NCBI GenBank assembly: GCA_029856295.1
Contig: JAHQWS010000149.1
Coordinates: 1-6,304, forward strand
Source of the DNA: Promethearchaeia archaeon
Lineage (GTDB): Archaea; Asgardarchaeota; Lokiarchaeia; Sigyniarchaeales; SOKP01
Length of the DNA stretch: 6,304 nt
Reading direction: 5' to 3'
Below the pieces are notes generated by a model. It saw nothing but the letters and a program-made list of their open reading frames with translations. It made no database searches and was not told the DNA's origin. Shown here in pieces: positions 1-5,939 of the stretch (the stretch's first letter is position 1; the number at the start of each line of letters is the position of its first letter). Position numbers and translations under genes: made by a program.

Positions 1-194
1 TTCTAAATAAGCTTGAGGAATGCCGAGTTATGGATATCCGAGAAATTTCAATTATCCATGGATATCACGGAAGAAAAGTTTTGAAGCGTTATATTCAATC
101 AGAGGGATTTGTAAAAGAAATGGCAAAAGAAGGGTACCAACTTGACAGAATATTAAGCTCTAATCCCGGAGTTTCTTGTTTCCTTATAATTTGA
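1..194 (+). CDS. Smr-domain protein, 3' part only (5' end outside window)
   Basis: The open frame enters from the left edge (first complete codon at base 3) and stops at TGA 192-194, leaving 63 residues. Residues 15-28 read ISIIHGYHGRKVLK, the core IHG-x-x-G segment of the Smr domain, the small nucleic-acid-binding or nicking fold also found at the C-terminus of MutS2. The end (SSNPGVSCFLII) matches the usual final NxG...hydrophobic strand of that domain, so the protein ends at the domain boundary. The upstream part, where many Smr proteins carry an LDLHG motif, is cut off, so a stand-alone Smr protein cannot be told from the tail of a larger one. An ATG at 30-32 is in frame but would remove the first strand and helix of the domain, so I treat the gene as 5'-partial. 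Substrate and role cannot be judged from this fragment. Confidence 0.75.
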   Translation, partial: LNKLEECRVMDIREISIIHGYHGRKVLKRYIQSEGFVKEMAKEGYQLDRILSSNPGVSCFLII

Positions 195-289
195 AGAAAT
201 ATTAAATGAATCTACTCCCCTTCAAAAATAATGAGATATATCATTTTCATTATAATAAAACCATAGTTTTTAATAGCACCATTCTTACA

Positions 290-297
290 TTTATATC
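290..297 (+). promoter_or_regulatory. Archaeal TATA box for the zinc-ribbon/LRR gene
   Basis: TTTATATC begins 38 nt before the ATG at 328. Archaeal transcription normally starts about 25 nt downstream of the TATA centre, which would be near base 319-321 and give a leader of under 10 nt. No Shine-Dalgarno-like sequence precedes the ATG, which fits a nearly leaderless mRNA. The assignment rests on sequence pattern only. Confidence 0.5.
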
Positions 298-327
298 GAT
301 AGCAAAATCTAACGCGTAAAGATTCTA

Positions 328-1047
328 ATGAATGATAAAAACAACCAAAATCTTCAAAGAATTGTGAAAATTCCGTGCCCTCACTGTAGTTTTCTGTGCT
401 CTCCCCAAATAAAATATTGTTTAAAATGTGGAGAACCCTTGCCGAAAGATTGCTACTCAAAGGAGCTAAGTAGTAGCAGAGATTTGCCAATCATCGAAAA
501 TCACGGAGAAAAAATTATTAAATTTATTGAGAGAGAAATTCAAAAGCCAATACCATTAGTAGAGAGATTAAATCCAAATATCACAGGCTACACATGTGAA
601 AACGGTGAAATTACCGGATTAAGCCTCTTTAAATGTGGGCTCAATACAATACCACCGAGGATTATGAACCTAAAAACGCTTAAAAGGCTATGTCTTAGAA
701 GGAACAACGTAAAAGAGCTGCCTGAATTTATTGGCTTTTTATCTGAACTGGAAATGTTAGATTTGAGAATCAACGAGATAAAAATATTGCCAAGTTCCAT
801 AGGACTTCTTTCCAAACTCAAGTATCTTAATTTAAGTTCAAATAAGTTATTCTTTATCTCCGAATCTATTTGTAATCTTGAATCCTTGATTAAACTAAAT
901 TTAAACAATAATAGACTTAAATTAATTCCGGATTCAATCTGCAATTTGAAGAATTTAAAAGAATTGAACGTCAATGCAAATTTTTGGCTAACTTTACCTG
1001 AATCTGTTAGGGAACTACAAAATAAAGGTTTATTAATTTTAAAATAA
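328..1047 (+). CDS. Zinc-ribbon leucine-rich-repeat protein
   Basis: A 239-residue protein with two recognisable parts. Residues 17-34 hold CPHC...CLKC (Cys17, Cys20, Cys31, Cys34), a short zinc ribbon; Cys24 and Cys42 are extra. A linker of about 55 residues follows. From about residue 92 to 229 there are six leucine-rich repeats with an exact 23-residue period (starts near 92, 115, 138, 161, 184, 207) and the pattern LxxLxxLxLxxNxLxxLPxxI, followed by a short cap ending in LLILK. LRR arrays of this type form curved surfaces for protein binding, so the likely role is a cytoplasmic scaffold or recognition protein; the partner is unknown. There is no signal peptide or membrane segment. It is transcribed alone, with its own TATA box, and is convergent with the NYN gene. 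Small zinc-ribbon/LRR proteins are common in Asgard archaea, as far as I recall. Function beyond binding is not assignable. Confidence 0.88.
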   Translation: MNDKNNQNLQRIVKIPCPHCSFLCSPQIKYCLKCGEPLPKDCYSKELSSSRDLPIIENHGEKIIKFIEREIQKPIPLVERLNPNITGYTCENGEITGLSLFKCGLNTIPPRIMNLKTLKRLCLRRNNVKELPEFIGFLSELEMLDLRINEIKILPSSIGLLSKLKYLNLSSNKLFFISESICNLESLIKLNLNNNRLKLIPDSICNLKNLKELNVNANFWLTLPESVRELQNKGLLILK

Positions 1048-1083
1048 AAGGGATAAGTAGTGATCGAGCGTAAATTTAGCGAA

Positions 1084-1092
1084 TTTTTCTTT
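1084..1092 (+). terminator. T-rich tract after the LRR gene
   Basis: TTTTTCTTT lies 37 nt past the LRR stop codon. Archaeal RNA polymerase can terminate on oligo-T runs in the non-template strand without a strong hairpin. The short imperfect palindrome just before it (TAAATTTA at 1071-1078) is too weak to count. Pattern-based call only. Confidence 0.3.
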
Positions 1093-1107
1093 CAATTCCT
1101 CTAATAT

Positions 1108-1115
1108 AAAAAAAA
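1108..1115 (-). terminator. Oligo-T tract (on the - strand) after the NYN gene
   Basis: Eight consecutive A on the + strand read as eight T in the direction of the NYN transcript, about 92 nt past its stop codon in the convergent spacer. It is a plausible archaeal termination signal. The spacer 1048-1207 holds no other feature I can support. Confidence 0.3.
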
Positions 1116-1207
1116 TTGCTACACTTTTATTCTTGATTTTTAAATAAGATGGAATTGAACTCAACAACATCGAAATAATATTCTTGTTGGAAATAAGAAT
1201 TCTTGAA

Positions 1208-1954
1208 TTACTGTTCTTTCTTCCTTTTATCTCTTATATATATTGCCTTTCCAGGTGATTTACTTGAGGATCTTTCGTCTATTTCAAATAATTGTATTGC
1301 TTTTACCAGCTCACTCAATTTTTTATACCCATAATTTCTCGGATCAAATTCGGGTGATTGGTTAACTATGTTTTGTCCTACACCCGCCAGTCCAGCCCAT
1401 CCACTTTCATCTGCTGCTGCTTCTACCGCGCTCCTTAGTAGAGAAACTAATTTTGTTTCACCTTTTAACTCTTTTATACTTTTCTTCTCCGTGTGTAAGC
1501 TCGTGTCATCTTTCCTGAGAATTTCTGTGTAAATGAATTTATCACATGCACTCACAAATGGTTTTGGTGTTTTTTTCTCTCCAAATCCATATACATTTAA
1601 GCTTGCTTCTCTAATTCGTGATGCAAGCCTTGTAAAATCACTATCACTCGATACGATACAGAATCCATCTAATTTTTCTGTATATAATAGATCCATTGCG
1701 TCAATTATCATGGCACTATCCGTTGCATTCTTCCCAGTAGTATAACTGAATTGTTGTATAGGTTGAATCGCGTAATCAAGTAGTACTTCTTTCCACCCTT
1801 TTAAGTGCTGACTAGTCCAATCGCCATATATTCTTTTCACACTTGCAGTTCCAAACTTCGCAATTTCTGCGAGTAATTCTTCAATTACTGATGGTTGTGC
1901 GTTGTCAGCATCTATAAGCACAGCCAATTTTTGTTGTATATTATTTTGGGTCAT
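1208..1954 (-). CDS. NYN-domain (PIN-like) protein with C-terminal OST-HTH/LOTUS-type region
   Basis: A 248-residue protein. Residues 10-145 form a NYN (LabA/DUF88-like) domain, a PIN-related metal-dependent RNase fold: LIDADNAQ at 13-20 (Asp15, Asp17, Asn18), TGKNATDSAMIIDAMDLLY at 73-91 (Asp79, Asp86), and VSSDSDF at 101-107 (Asp104, Asp106). These acidic residues match the expected metal site, so the enzyme looks intact. Residues about 168-240 (LVSLLRSAV...GYKKLSELVKAIQLFEI) resemble the OST-HTH/LOTUS winged helix, an RNA-binding module. A role in RNA cleavage or RNA turnover is inferred; no substrate can be named. The ATG at 1952-1954 is preceded by GGAG with a 9-nt spacer and a TATA-like box further upstream, which supports this start. 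The two-domain layout is widespread in bacteria, so lateral transfer is possible. Domain identification is confident; function is not. Confidence 0.9.
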   Translation of the reverse strand: MTQNNIQQKLAVLIDADNAQPSVIEELLAEIAKFGTASVKRIYGDWTSQHLKGWKEVLLDYAIQPIQQFSYTTGKNATDSAMIIDAMDLLYTEKLDGFCIVSSDSDFTRLASRIREASLNVYGFGEKKTPKPFVSACDKFIYTEILRKDDTSLHTEKKSIKELKGETKLVSLLRSAVEAAADESGWAGLAGVGQNIVNQSPEFDPRNYGYKKLSELVKAIQLFEIDERSSSKSPGKAIYIRDKRKKEQ

Positions 1955-1963
1955 TTAATTATT

Positions 1964-1967
1964 CTCC
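1964..1967 (-). promoter_or_regulatory. Shine-Dalgarno-like site of the NYN gene
   Basis: On the - strand GGAG is followed by nine bases and then the ATG at 1954. This complements the archaeal and bacterial 16S rRNA tail and supports the chosen start. The LRR, vapB and MYG1-like genes in the window show no such site. Confidence 0.5.
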
Positions 1968-1994
1968 GTATAATAGAACGATAATAATTATATT

Positions 1995-2002
1995 TTTTTA
2001 TA
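1995..2002 (-). promoter_or_regulatory. TATA box for the NYN gene
   Basis: TATAAAAA on the - strand starts 48 nt upstream of the ATG. A start site about 25 nt downstream of it would leave a leader of roughly 18-20 nt, just long enough to contain the GGAG site. The intergenic region 1955-2140 is divergent and should hold promoters for both the NYN and helicase genes. Confidence 0.45.
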
Positions 2003-2096
2003 GTATCTCTAATAGGTTCCTTACTTTTATTTTTATCGATACTTCCTTTGTATCTATCGGTCTTAATGTTAAACTTTTATTAAGGAGTATTTTTCC

Positions 2097-2108
2097 TATA
2101 ATAATATA
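2097..2108 (+). promoter_or_regulatory. Candidate TATA box for the helicase gene
   Basis: TATAATAATATA lies about 33-44 nt before the GTG start. A start site near 2125-2128 would give a short leader that contains AGGA. A second AT-rich candidate, TTTTATTAA at 2075-2083, cannot be excluded. Confidence 0.35.
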
Positions 2109-2129
2109 GAGACTAAAGATAAATTTCTT

Positions 2130-2133
2130 AGGA
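2130..2133 (+). promoter_or_regulatory. Shine-Dalgarno-like site that sets the GTG start of the helicase
   Basis: AGGA is followed by seven bases and GTG at 2141. An in-frame TAG at 2129-2131 rules out any earlier start, and the next in-frame ATG (residue 60) lies just before the Walker A motif, after the Q motif. GTG is therefore the only sensible start. Confidence 0.5.
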
Positions 2134-2140
2134 TACAACA

Positions 2141-4264
2141 GTGCCAGCCGAAAAAGAGGAAGTGAGCGAAGAATATGTATTTGAATTCTATGATGAGGAT
2201 TATGCCGAGTCATTAGAAGTACAAATTTCCGCTGCTGTAGATGAGTATAATGACGTTGATTTTGAAGCAGACTTAAATAAAGAGCAACTGAACATAGTAA
2301 ACAACATCAAAGGGCCAATGCTCGTAATCGCGGGAGCGGGATCAGGGAAAACAAGGACCATTGCGTATTCAGTTGCGAAGTTATTACTATCCAAAGTCAG
2401 TCCCAGTGAAATTATGCTGGTCACCTTTACTAATAAGGCTGCTAAAGAGATGATCAATAGGGTGGAAAGCCTTCTTGGAAAACGACCAAAAGGGATCTGG
2501 ACAGGCACGTTTCACTCCATAGCCAACAGATTTCTGCGCAGATATACGAAAACCATGGGCATAAAACCTAATTATTCAATCATGGACGAAACGGACGCAA
2601 AAGCTCTCATGAAGCTTTCTATAGATCAAGCGAATGTAAAAGAAATTGGCGAGCGATTTCCCACCGCAGCGATGTGTAAAAGCGTCTTATCCTTTTCTAT
2701 TAACTGTAATATGTCCTTGAAAGATGTAATCTTGTGGAAATACCCTCAATTTGATCGCAGAAAAGTACTCTTAAAACTACAAGAAGTAATTAAAATTTAC
2801 AGACAAAAAAAAGCCGAAGATGGCCTCTTAGACTTCGATGATCTTCTGGTGTTCTGGAATCAATTACTGGACGAAAAATCTGTCGCCCGGTTGATTGCCA
2901 AACGAATAAAGTATGTGCTTGTGGATGAATATCAAGATACCAATTACATTCAAGATGAGATTATTTATAAAATTGTAAGTCAAAATCCTCAAAAAAATGT
3001 TATGGTTGTCGGGGATGACGCTCAGAGCATCTATGCTTTCCGCGGGGCAGATTTTCAGAATATATTGAATTTTCCTCAAAAGTATAAGGGCTGTAAAACG
3101 TTTAAGATAACCTATAATTATCGAAGCGTGCCCGAAATTTTAACCTTAGCTAATGATTCCATAGCCCATAACGAATTTCAGCATCAAAAAGCCATGCAGG
3201 CAACTCGTAAAAATGGGGTTAAACCATTTCAAGTAAATGTCGCAGATGATAAAGAACAGGCACGATTTATCGCCAATCAAATCTTAGCTCTGCGCTCAGA
3301 AGGGTTTGAGTTACATGAGATGGCAATATTATTTCGAGCAGGTTACCATTCCCTTAATATTGAAATGGAATTGCGAGCGAAAAATATTCCCTATGAAGTG
3401 CGGGCGGGATACGCGTTTTTTGAGAAAGCCCATATCAAAGATCTGTTATGTCACCTGCGGGTGATTGAAAATCCATACGATGAAGTGTCCTGGGCACGAA
3501 TTTTTTCCATCATTCCGGGGATAGGAAGCACTTCTGGGACCAAGATTTTCGCCGTTATATCGCAATCTGAGAGCCCACTCGATATCATTCTCAATGAAGA
3601 CTTTTTCTCCGTTACAATGAAGGGTGCTCGAATTCAAAATTCCGGTAAGAAAAACTTGATTTCCCATATAAAACACATGGCGGGATTTGGCCCAGAAGAC
3701 GCACCATCGGAAGTCATACTAGCACTCATAGAATTGCTTAAAGATTATATAAAATCCAAATATGAAAATTGGCAAGATCGCCTGGATGATTTGAATCAAC
3801 TGAGTATTTATGCTCAAAATACCTCCACTCTTCAGAGATTTCTGGAAAGCCTCACCCTCAATCGCTCTAACATCGAATCAAAAACCGTTATCGCGGGCTC
3901 CCCTCAAGAAGATGAGAAACCCTTAGTGCTCTCCACTATCCACCGAGCAAAAGGACTTGAATGGAGGGTAGTCCTTATCCCTATGCTTTGCGAAGACCTC
4001 TTCCCGTCAAGCAGAGTTGTAGGAGATGATAAAGCTTTTGAGGAAGAACGTAGAGTATTTTATGTAGCCGTGACAAGAGCTAAAGATCAGCTATATCTTC
4101 TCTCACCGGCACTAGTCCAAACTTTTGGGCGGTTTCAAACCTGTAGACCCTCTCAATTCGTGTCAGAATTAAGTCCTAAAGTATATAAAAAATCTCTTGT
4201 AAAATTCAAATCCAAGAAGGAAAGAAAAACGCCAAGCTTCAAATCTGCAATAGATTTAATATAG
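2141..4264 (+). CDS. UvrD/PcrA-like superfamily 1A 3'-5' DNA helicase
   Basis: A 707-residue ATP-dependent DNA-unwinding motor with the full SF1A motif set: Q motif LNKEQL 45-50, Walker A GAGSGKT 65-71, motif Ia TFTNKAAKEM 95-104, GTFHS 122-126, DFDDLL 231-236, Walker B VDEYQDTN 261-268, motif III GDDAQSIYAFRGA 291-303, YNYRS 325-329, motif V TIHRAKGLEW 599-608, and motif VI RRVFYVAVTRAKDQ 637-650. Residues about 420-575 form the 2B-type region, including an IPGIG hairpin-like turn and the QRFLESLTL helix. All catalytic residues appear intact. Family members act in DNA repair, in restart of stalled forks and in removing proteins from DNA. Two features are unusual: an acidic N-terminal extension (17 Asp/Glu and one Lys in residues 1-44), and a short basic C-terminus where bacterial PcrA/UvrD carry a Tudor-like RNA-polymerase-binding domain. 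The gene is visibly richer in G+C than its flanks, which fits a bacterial origin. Whether it is UvrD, PcrA or Rep in role cannot be decided. Confidence 0.95.
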   Translation: MPAEKEEVSEEYVFEFYDEDYAESLEVQISAAVDEYNDVDFEADLNKEQLNIVNNIKGPMLVIAGAGSGKTRTIAYSVAKLLLSKVSPSEIMLVTFTNKAAKEMINRVESLLGKRPKGIWTGTFHSIANRFLRRYTKTMGIKPNYSIMDETDAKALMKLSIDQANVKEIGERFPTAAMCKSVLSFSINCNMSLKDVILWKYPQFDRRKVLLKLQEVIKIYRQKKAEDGLLDFDDLLVFWNQLLDEKSVARLIAKRIKYVLVDEYQDTNYIQDEIIYKIVSQNPQKNVMVVGDDAQSIYAFRGADFQNILNFPQKYKGCKTFKITYNYRSVPEILTLANDSIAHNEFQHQKAMQATRKNGVKPFQVNVADDKEQARFIANQILALRSEGFELHEMAILFRAGYHSLNIEMELRAKNIPYEVRAGYAFFEKAHIKDLLCHLRVIENPYDEVSWARIFSIIPGIGSTSGTKIFAVISQSESPLDIILNEDFFSVTMKGARIQNSGKKNLISHIKHMAGFGPEDAPSEVILALIELLKDYIKSKYENWQDRLDDLNQLSIYAQNTSTLQRFLESLTLNRSNIESKTVIAGSPQEDEKPLVLSTIHRAKGLEWRVVLIPMLCEDLFPSSRVVGDDKAFEEERRVFYVAVTRAKDQLYLLSPALVQTFGRFQTCRPSQFVSELSPKVYKKSLVKFKSKKERKTPSFKSAIDLI

Positions 4265-4292
4265 CATTTGTAGAATTCTGAAACCATATAGT

Positions 4293-4316
4293 GTAATACT
4301 TTTATATACATATTAC
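4293..4316 (+). promoter_or_regulatory. Inverted repeat spanning the vapBC promoter (candidate VapB operator)
   Basis: GTAATA (4293-4298) and TATTAC (4311-4316) are perfect reverse complements separated by 12 bases. The match continues outward imperfectly (ATATAGT on the left, TTATAT on the right) if one base is skipped. The TATA box lies in the centre. Ribbon-helix-helix antitoxins commonly bind palindromes over their own promoter, so autorepression is a natural inference. In DNA this AT-rich a 6-base arm pair can arise by chance. Confidence 0.35.
4301..4308 (+). promoter_or_regulatory. TATA box of the vapBC operon
   Basis: TTTATATA begins 37 nt before the vapB ATG, almost the same spacing as for the LRR gene (38 nt). 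The predicted start site near 4330 gives a leader of about 8 nt with no Shine-Dalgarno site. A second TATA-like run at 4317-4328 is too close to the ATG to serve this start. Confidence 0.5.
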
Positions 4317-4337
4317 TTATATATATATTGATTTAAA

Positions 4338-4568
4338 ATGACTACTATAAGTGTGAGAATTGATCCTGAATTGAAAAAACAGATGGATAAACTTAAACAT
4401 CTCAACTGGAGTGAAATAATTCGAAACGCAATTAATAAAGAAATTCAAAATGAGACGGAAACGAATTTAGCTAAAGCTGTCTTACTTAACGAAAAAATCC
4501 GTAAAAAAGCTCATGAAAATTTCAATAGCACAGACATTATTCGTCGTTTTAGAGAAGAAAGACATTAA
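4338..4568 (+). CDS. vapB: VapB-type ribbon-helix-helix antitoxin
   Basis: A 76-residue protein. Residues 2-8 (TTISVRI) are the DNA-contacting strand of a ribbon-helix-helix fold, followed by helices at 11-20 (ELKKQMDKLK) and 24-36 (WSEIIRNAINKEI). The charged C-terminal half, ending STDIIRRFREERH, is the usual flexible arm that wraps the toxin. It should dimerise, bind the PIN toxin made by the next gene and, as a complex, repress its own promoter. The N-terminal pattern and the STxxIRxxRE-like end are typical of archaeal VapB proteins. The stop codon lies 25 nt before the toxin ATG, so the two are co-transcribed. Family assignment is firm. Autoregulation is inferred from the family and from the inverted repeat over the TATA box. 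Confidence 0.85.
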   Translation: MTTISVRIDPELKKQMDKLKHLNWSEIIRNAINKEIQNETETNLAKAVLLNEKIRKKAHENFNSTDIIRRFREERH

Positions 4569-4593
4569 AAATAGATAAAGAGTGTATGGATTA

Positions 4594-5031
4594 ATGAAAC
4601 AAATAGTTATCGATGCTAATGTCGTTGTTAAGTGGTTCATAGAAGAAAAAAATTCTACTAAAGCAAGAATTCTACGAGATAAGTTTATAGGAAAAGAAAT
4701 TAAATTAATCACACCATCGTTATTATACTTTGAGGTATTGAATGCCTTGAAATACAGTAAATTGTTCAATCAAGCAGAGCTTAACGATGCTGGAGAAAGT
4801 TTAGAAAACTATGGATTTAATGTAATTACCATAAAAAAAAAGATACGTGAACAAATGGTTAAAATTGCTGTTGAGCACGATCTCTCCATATATGACGCTT
4901 CCTATCTTGGACTAAGCATAGCAATGGAGACTATTTTATGTACAGCAGACGAGAAGATTATTAAAAAATTACCTCAAAAATTAAAAAAATATGTAAAAAG
5001 TTTAAACCAAATTGAAGAAATTCTTAATTAA
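4594..5031 (+). CDS. vapC: VapC-type PIN-domain toxin ribonuclease
   Basis: From ATG 4594 the protein has 145 residues, a usual size for VapC. The PIN metal-binding acidic residues are all present: Asp7 in VIDANVVVKWF, Glu47 in LLYFEVLNAL, Asp101 in SIYDASYLGLS, and Asp119 in CTADEKI. VapC toxins are Mg2+-dependent endoribonucleases that typically cut tRNA or rRNA and stop growth when the antitoxin is lost; the actual target here is unknown. A GTG at 4582 would add four residues (M-Y-G-L). I prefer the ATG because PIN toxins usually begin a few residues before the VIDAN strand, and neither start has a strong ribosome site. It follows vapB in the same orientation, with a T-rich tract after its stop. 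Nothing suggests inactivation. Confidence 0.88.
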   Translation: MKQIVIDANVVVKWFIEEKNSTKARILRDKFIGKEIKLITPSLLYFEVLNALKYSKLFNQAELNDAGESLENYGFNVITIKKKIREQMVKIAVEHDLSIYDASYLGLSIAMETILCTADEKIIKKLPQKLKKYVKSLNQIEEILN

Positions 5032-5034
5032 TCA

Positions 5035-5044
5035 TTTTTCTTTT
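5035..5044 (+). terminator. T-rich tract after vapC
   Basis: TTTTTCTTTT starts three bases past the vapC stop and may end the vapBC transcript. It sits within the 30-nt gap before the MYG1-like gene, whose own TATA box is not clearly placed (TTTTATCT at 5041-5048 would start transcription inside the gene). Read-through into that gene is therefore also possible. Confidence 0.3.
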
Positions 5045-5061
5045 ATCTTATATTATATAAT

Positions 5062-5925
5062 ATGACAATTATTATAACTCATCCTGGGAGCGCACACTTA
5101 GACGATTTTTTATCTACTTGTTTGGTTATATATCGAGCAGGGAATATTGAGGAAGTCCATCGACGGGAACCTACACAAGAGGAGATAAATGACCCTCATA
5201 TATGGAAGCTCGACGTAGGGGACAAGCATGAGCCCGATTTAAACTGTTATGATCATCATCAATATGCTATGAATGATTGCACCCTCTCGCTTCTCTTAAA
5301 AGAATGGGGATTACTGGATAAAGCACTCAAAGTTCATACGTGGCTAAAAATCGTGATTGCCAATGATGTGGGGGGAGCAAGAGAAGTGACAAAAATCTTA
5401 AACGTCTCTTATACGGCTATAGAGTGCTTAAGCTCTTATGTGGAAAGAACAGTATTAGAACTTTTCCAAAAGAAAAAAAAATTTAAGAAGGGAACTGCAC
5501 TTTTTTCGCTCATGAAAATCATTGGTCGAAAATTTTTCACGGAGATTGATGAATATTTTACATTGAGAGAGGAACTTGAAGGAAAAATAGAATTTCTACG
5601 AATAAAAAATGTTCCTATTGTGTCTTGTTATAAAGATATTGAGTTTTCTCGTATGTTAGTTCGGCTATTAAATGAAAAAAAGCGAGAAGTATTTCAAGAT
5701 GAAAAAGGAGGGATTGCAATCTATCCTAATACTCGCCCTCCTGGTACGATTGCGCTTAGTAGATATCACGATGATAAAAGAATCGACTTTACACGAATTT
5801 CTCACTATGAAAAAGTGAAATTTGCCCATCCGCAAGGCTTTTTTGCCTCTTTAGAACCCCTCTCTGAGTATGAATTGGAGCAATATATTAAAGACGCAAT
5901 TGTAGGAAAAGATAGTTCGAGTTAA
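5062..5925 (+). CDS. MYG1/UPF0160-like phosphoesterase (DHH-like)
   Basis: A 287-residue protein, shorter than eukaryotic MYG1. Motifs in order: THPGSAHLDDF at 6-16 (His7, His12, Asp14, Asp15), RREPT at 34-38, LDVG at 50-53 (Asp51), YDHHQ at 63-67 (Asp64, His65, His66), and ANDVGG at 100-105 (Asp102). These correspond to the metal-binding motifs of the DHH-like hydrolase fold, including the DHH triad itself. The C-terminal part keeps an Arg-rich segment (RPPGTIALSRY, 226-236) and HPQGFF at 256-261, comparable to the substrate-binding half of MYG1. Eukaryotic MYG1 is a 3'-5' RNA exonuclease, so a nuclease or phosphoesterase role is inferred; the archaeal substrate is unknown. The first motif differs from canonical MYG1 (HDGxFHCDE), placing it in a divergent branch. 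The ATG sits five residues before the conserved strand, so the start is secure. No Shine-Dalgarno site is visible. Confidence 0.8.
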   Translation: MTIIITHPGSAHLDDFLSTCLVIYRAGNIEEVHRREPTQEEINDPHIWKLDVGDKHEPDLNCYDHHQYAMNDCTLSLLLKEWGLLDKALKVHTWLKIVIANDVGGAREVTKILNVSYTAIECLSSYVERTVLELFQKKKKFKKGTALFSLMKIIGRKFFTEIDEYFTLREELEGKIEFLRIKNVPIVSCYKDIEFSRMLVRLLNEKKREVFQDEKGGIAIYPNTRPPGTIALSRYHDDKRIDFTRISHYEKVKFAHPQGFFASLEPLSEYELEQYIKDAIVGKDSSS

Positions 5926-5939
5926 TCAAACAAAAAGAT

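Noticed and set aside
30..66. Repeated ATGGATATC and the 12-base palindrome TATCCATGGATA
   Set aside because: Both lie inside the Smr coding frame, which explains the sequence; no spacing or context suggests a site.
588..974. Long - strand open frame opposite the LRR gene
   Set aside because: It is a mirror of the periodic LRR coding sequence; the + frame has clear domains and a promoter.
1998..2213. - strand open frame across the NYN-helicase spacer
   Set aside because: It overlaps the helicase start and both promoter regions, and its translation has no recognisable features.
4317..4328. Second TATA-like run TTATATATATAT before vapB
   Set aside because: Transcription from it would start inside vapB, after the ATG.
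4582..4593. GTG start for vapC adding four residues
   Set aside because: The ATG at 4594 places the start at the usual distance before the VIDAN strand and no ribosome site favours the GTG; it remains possible.
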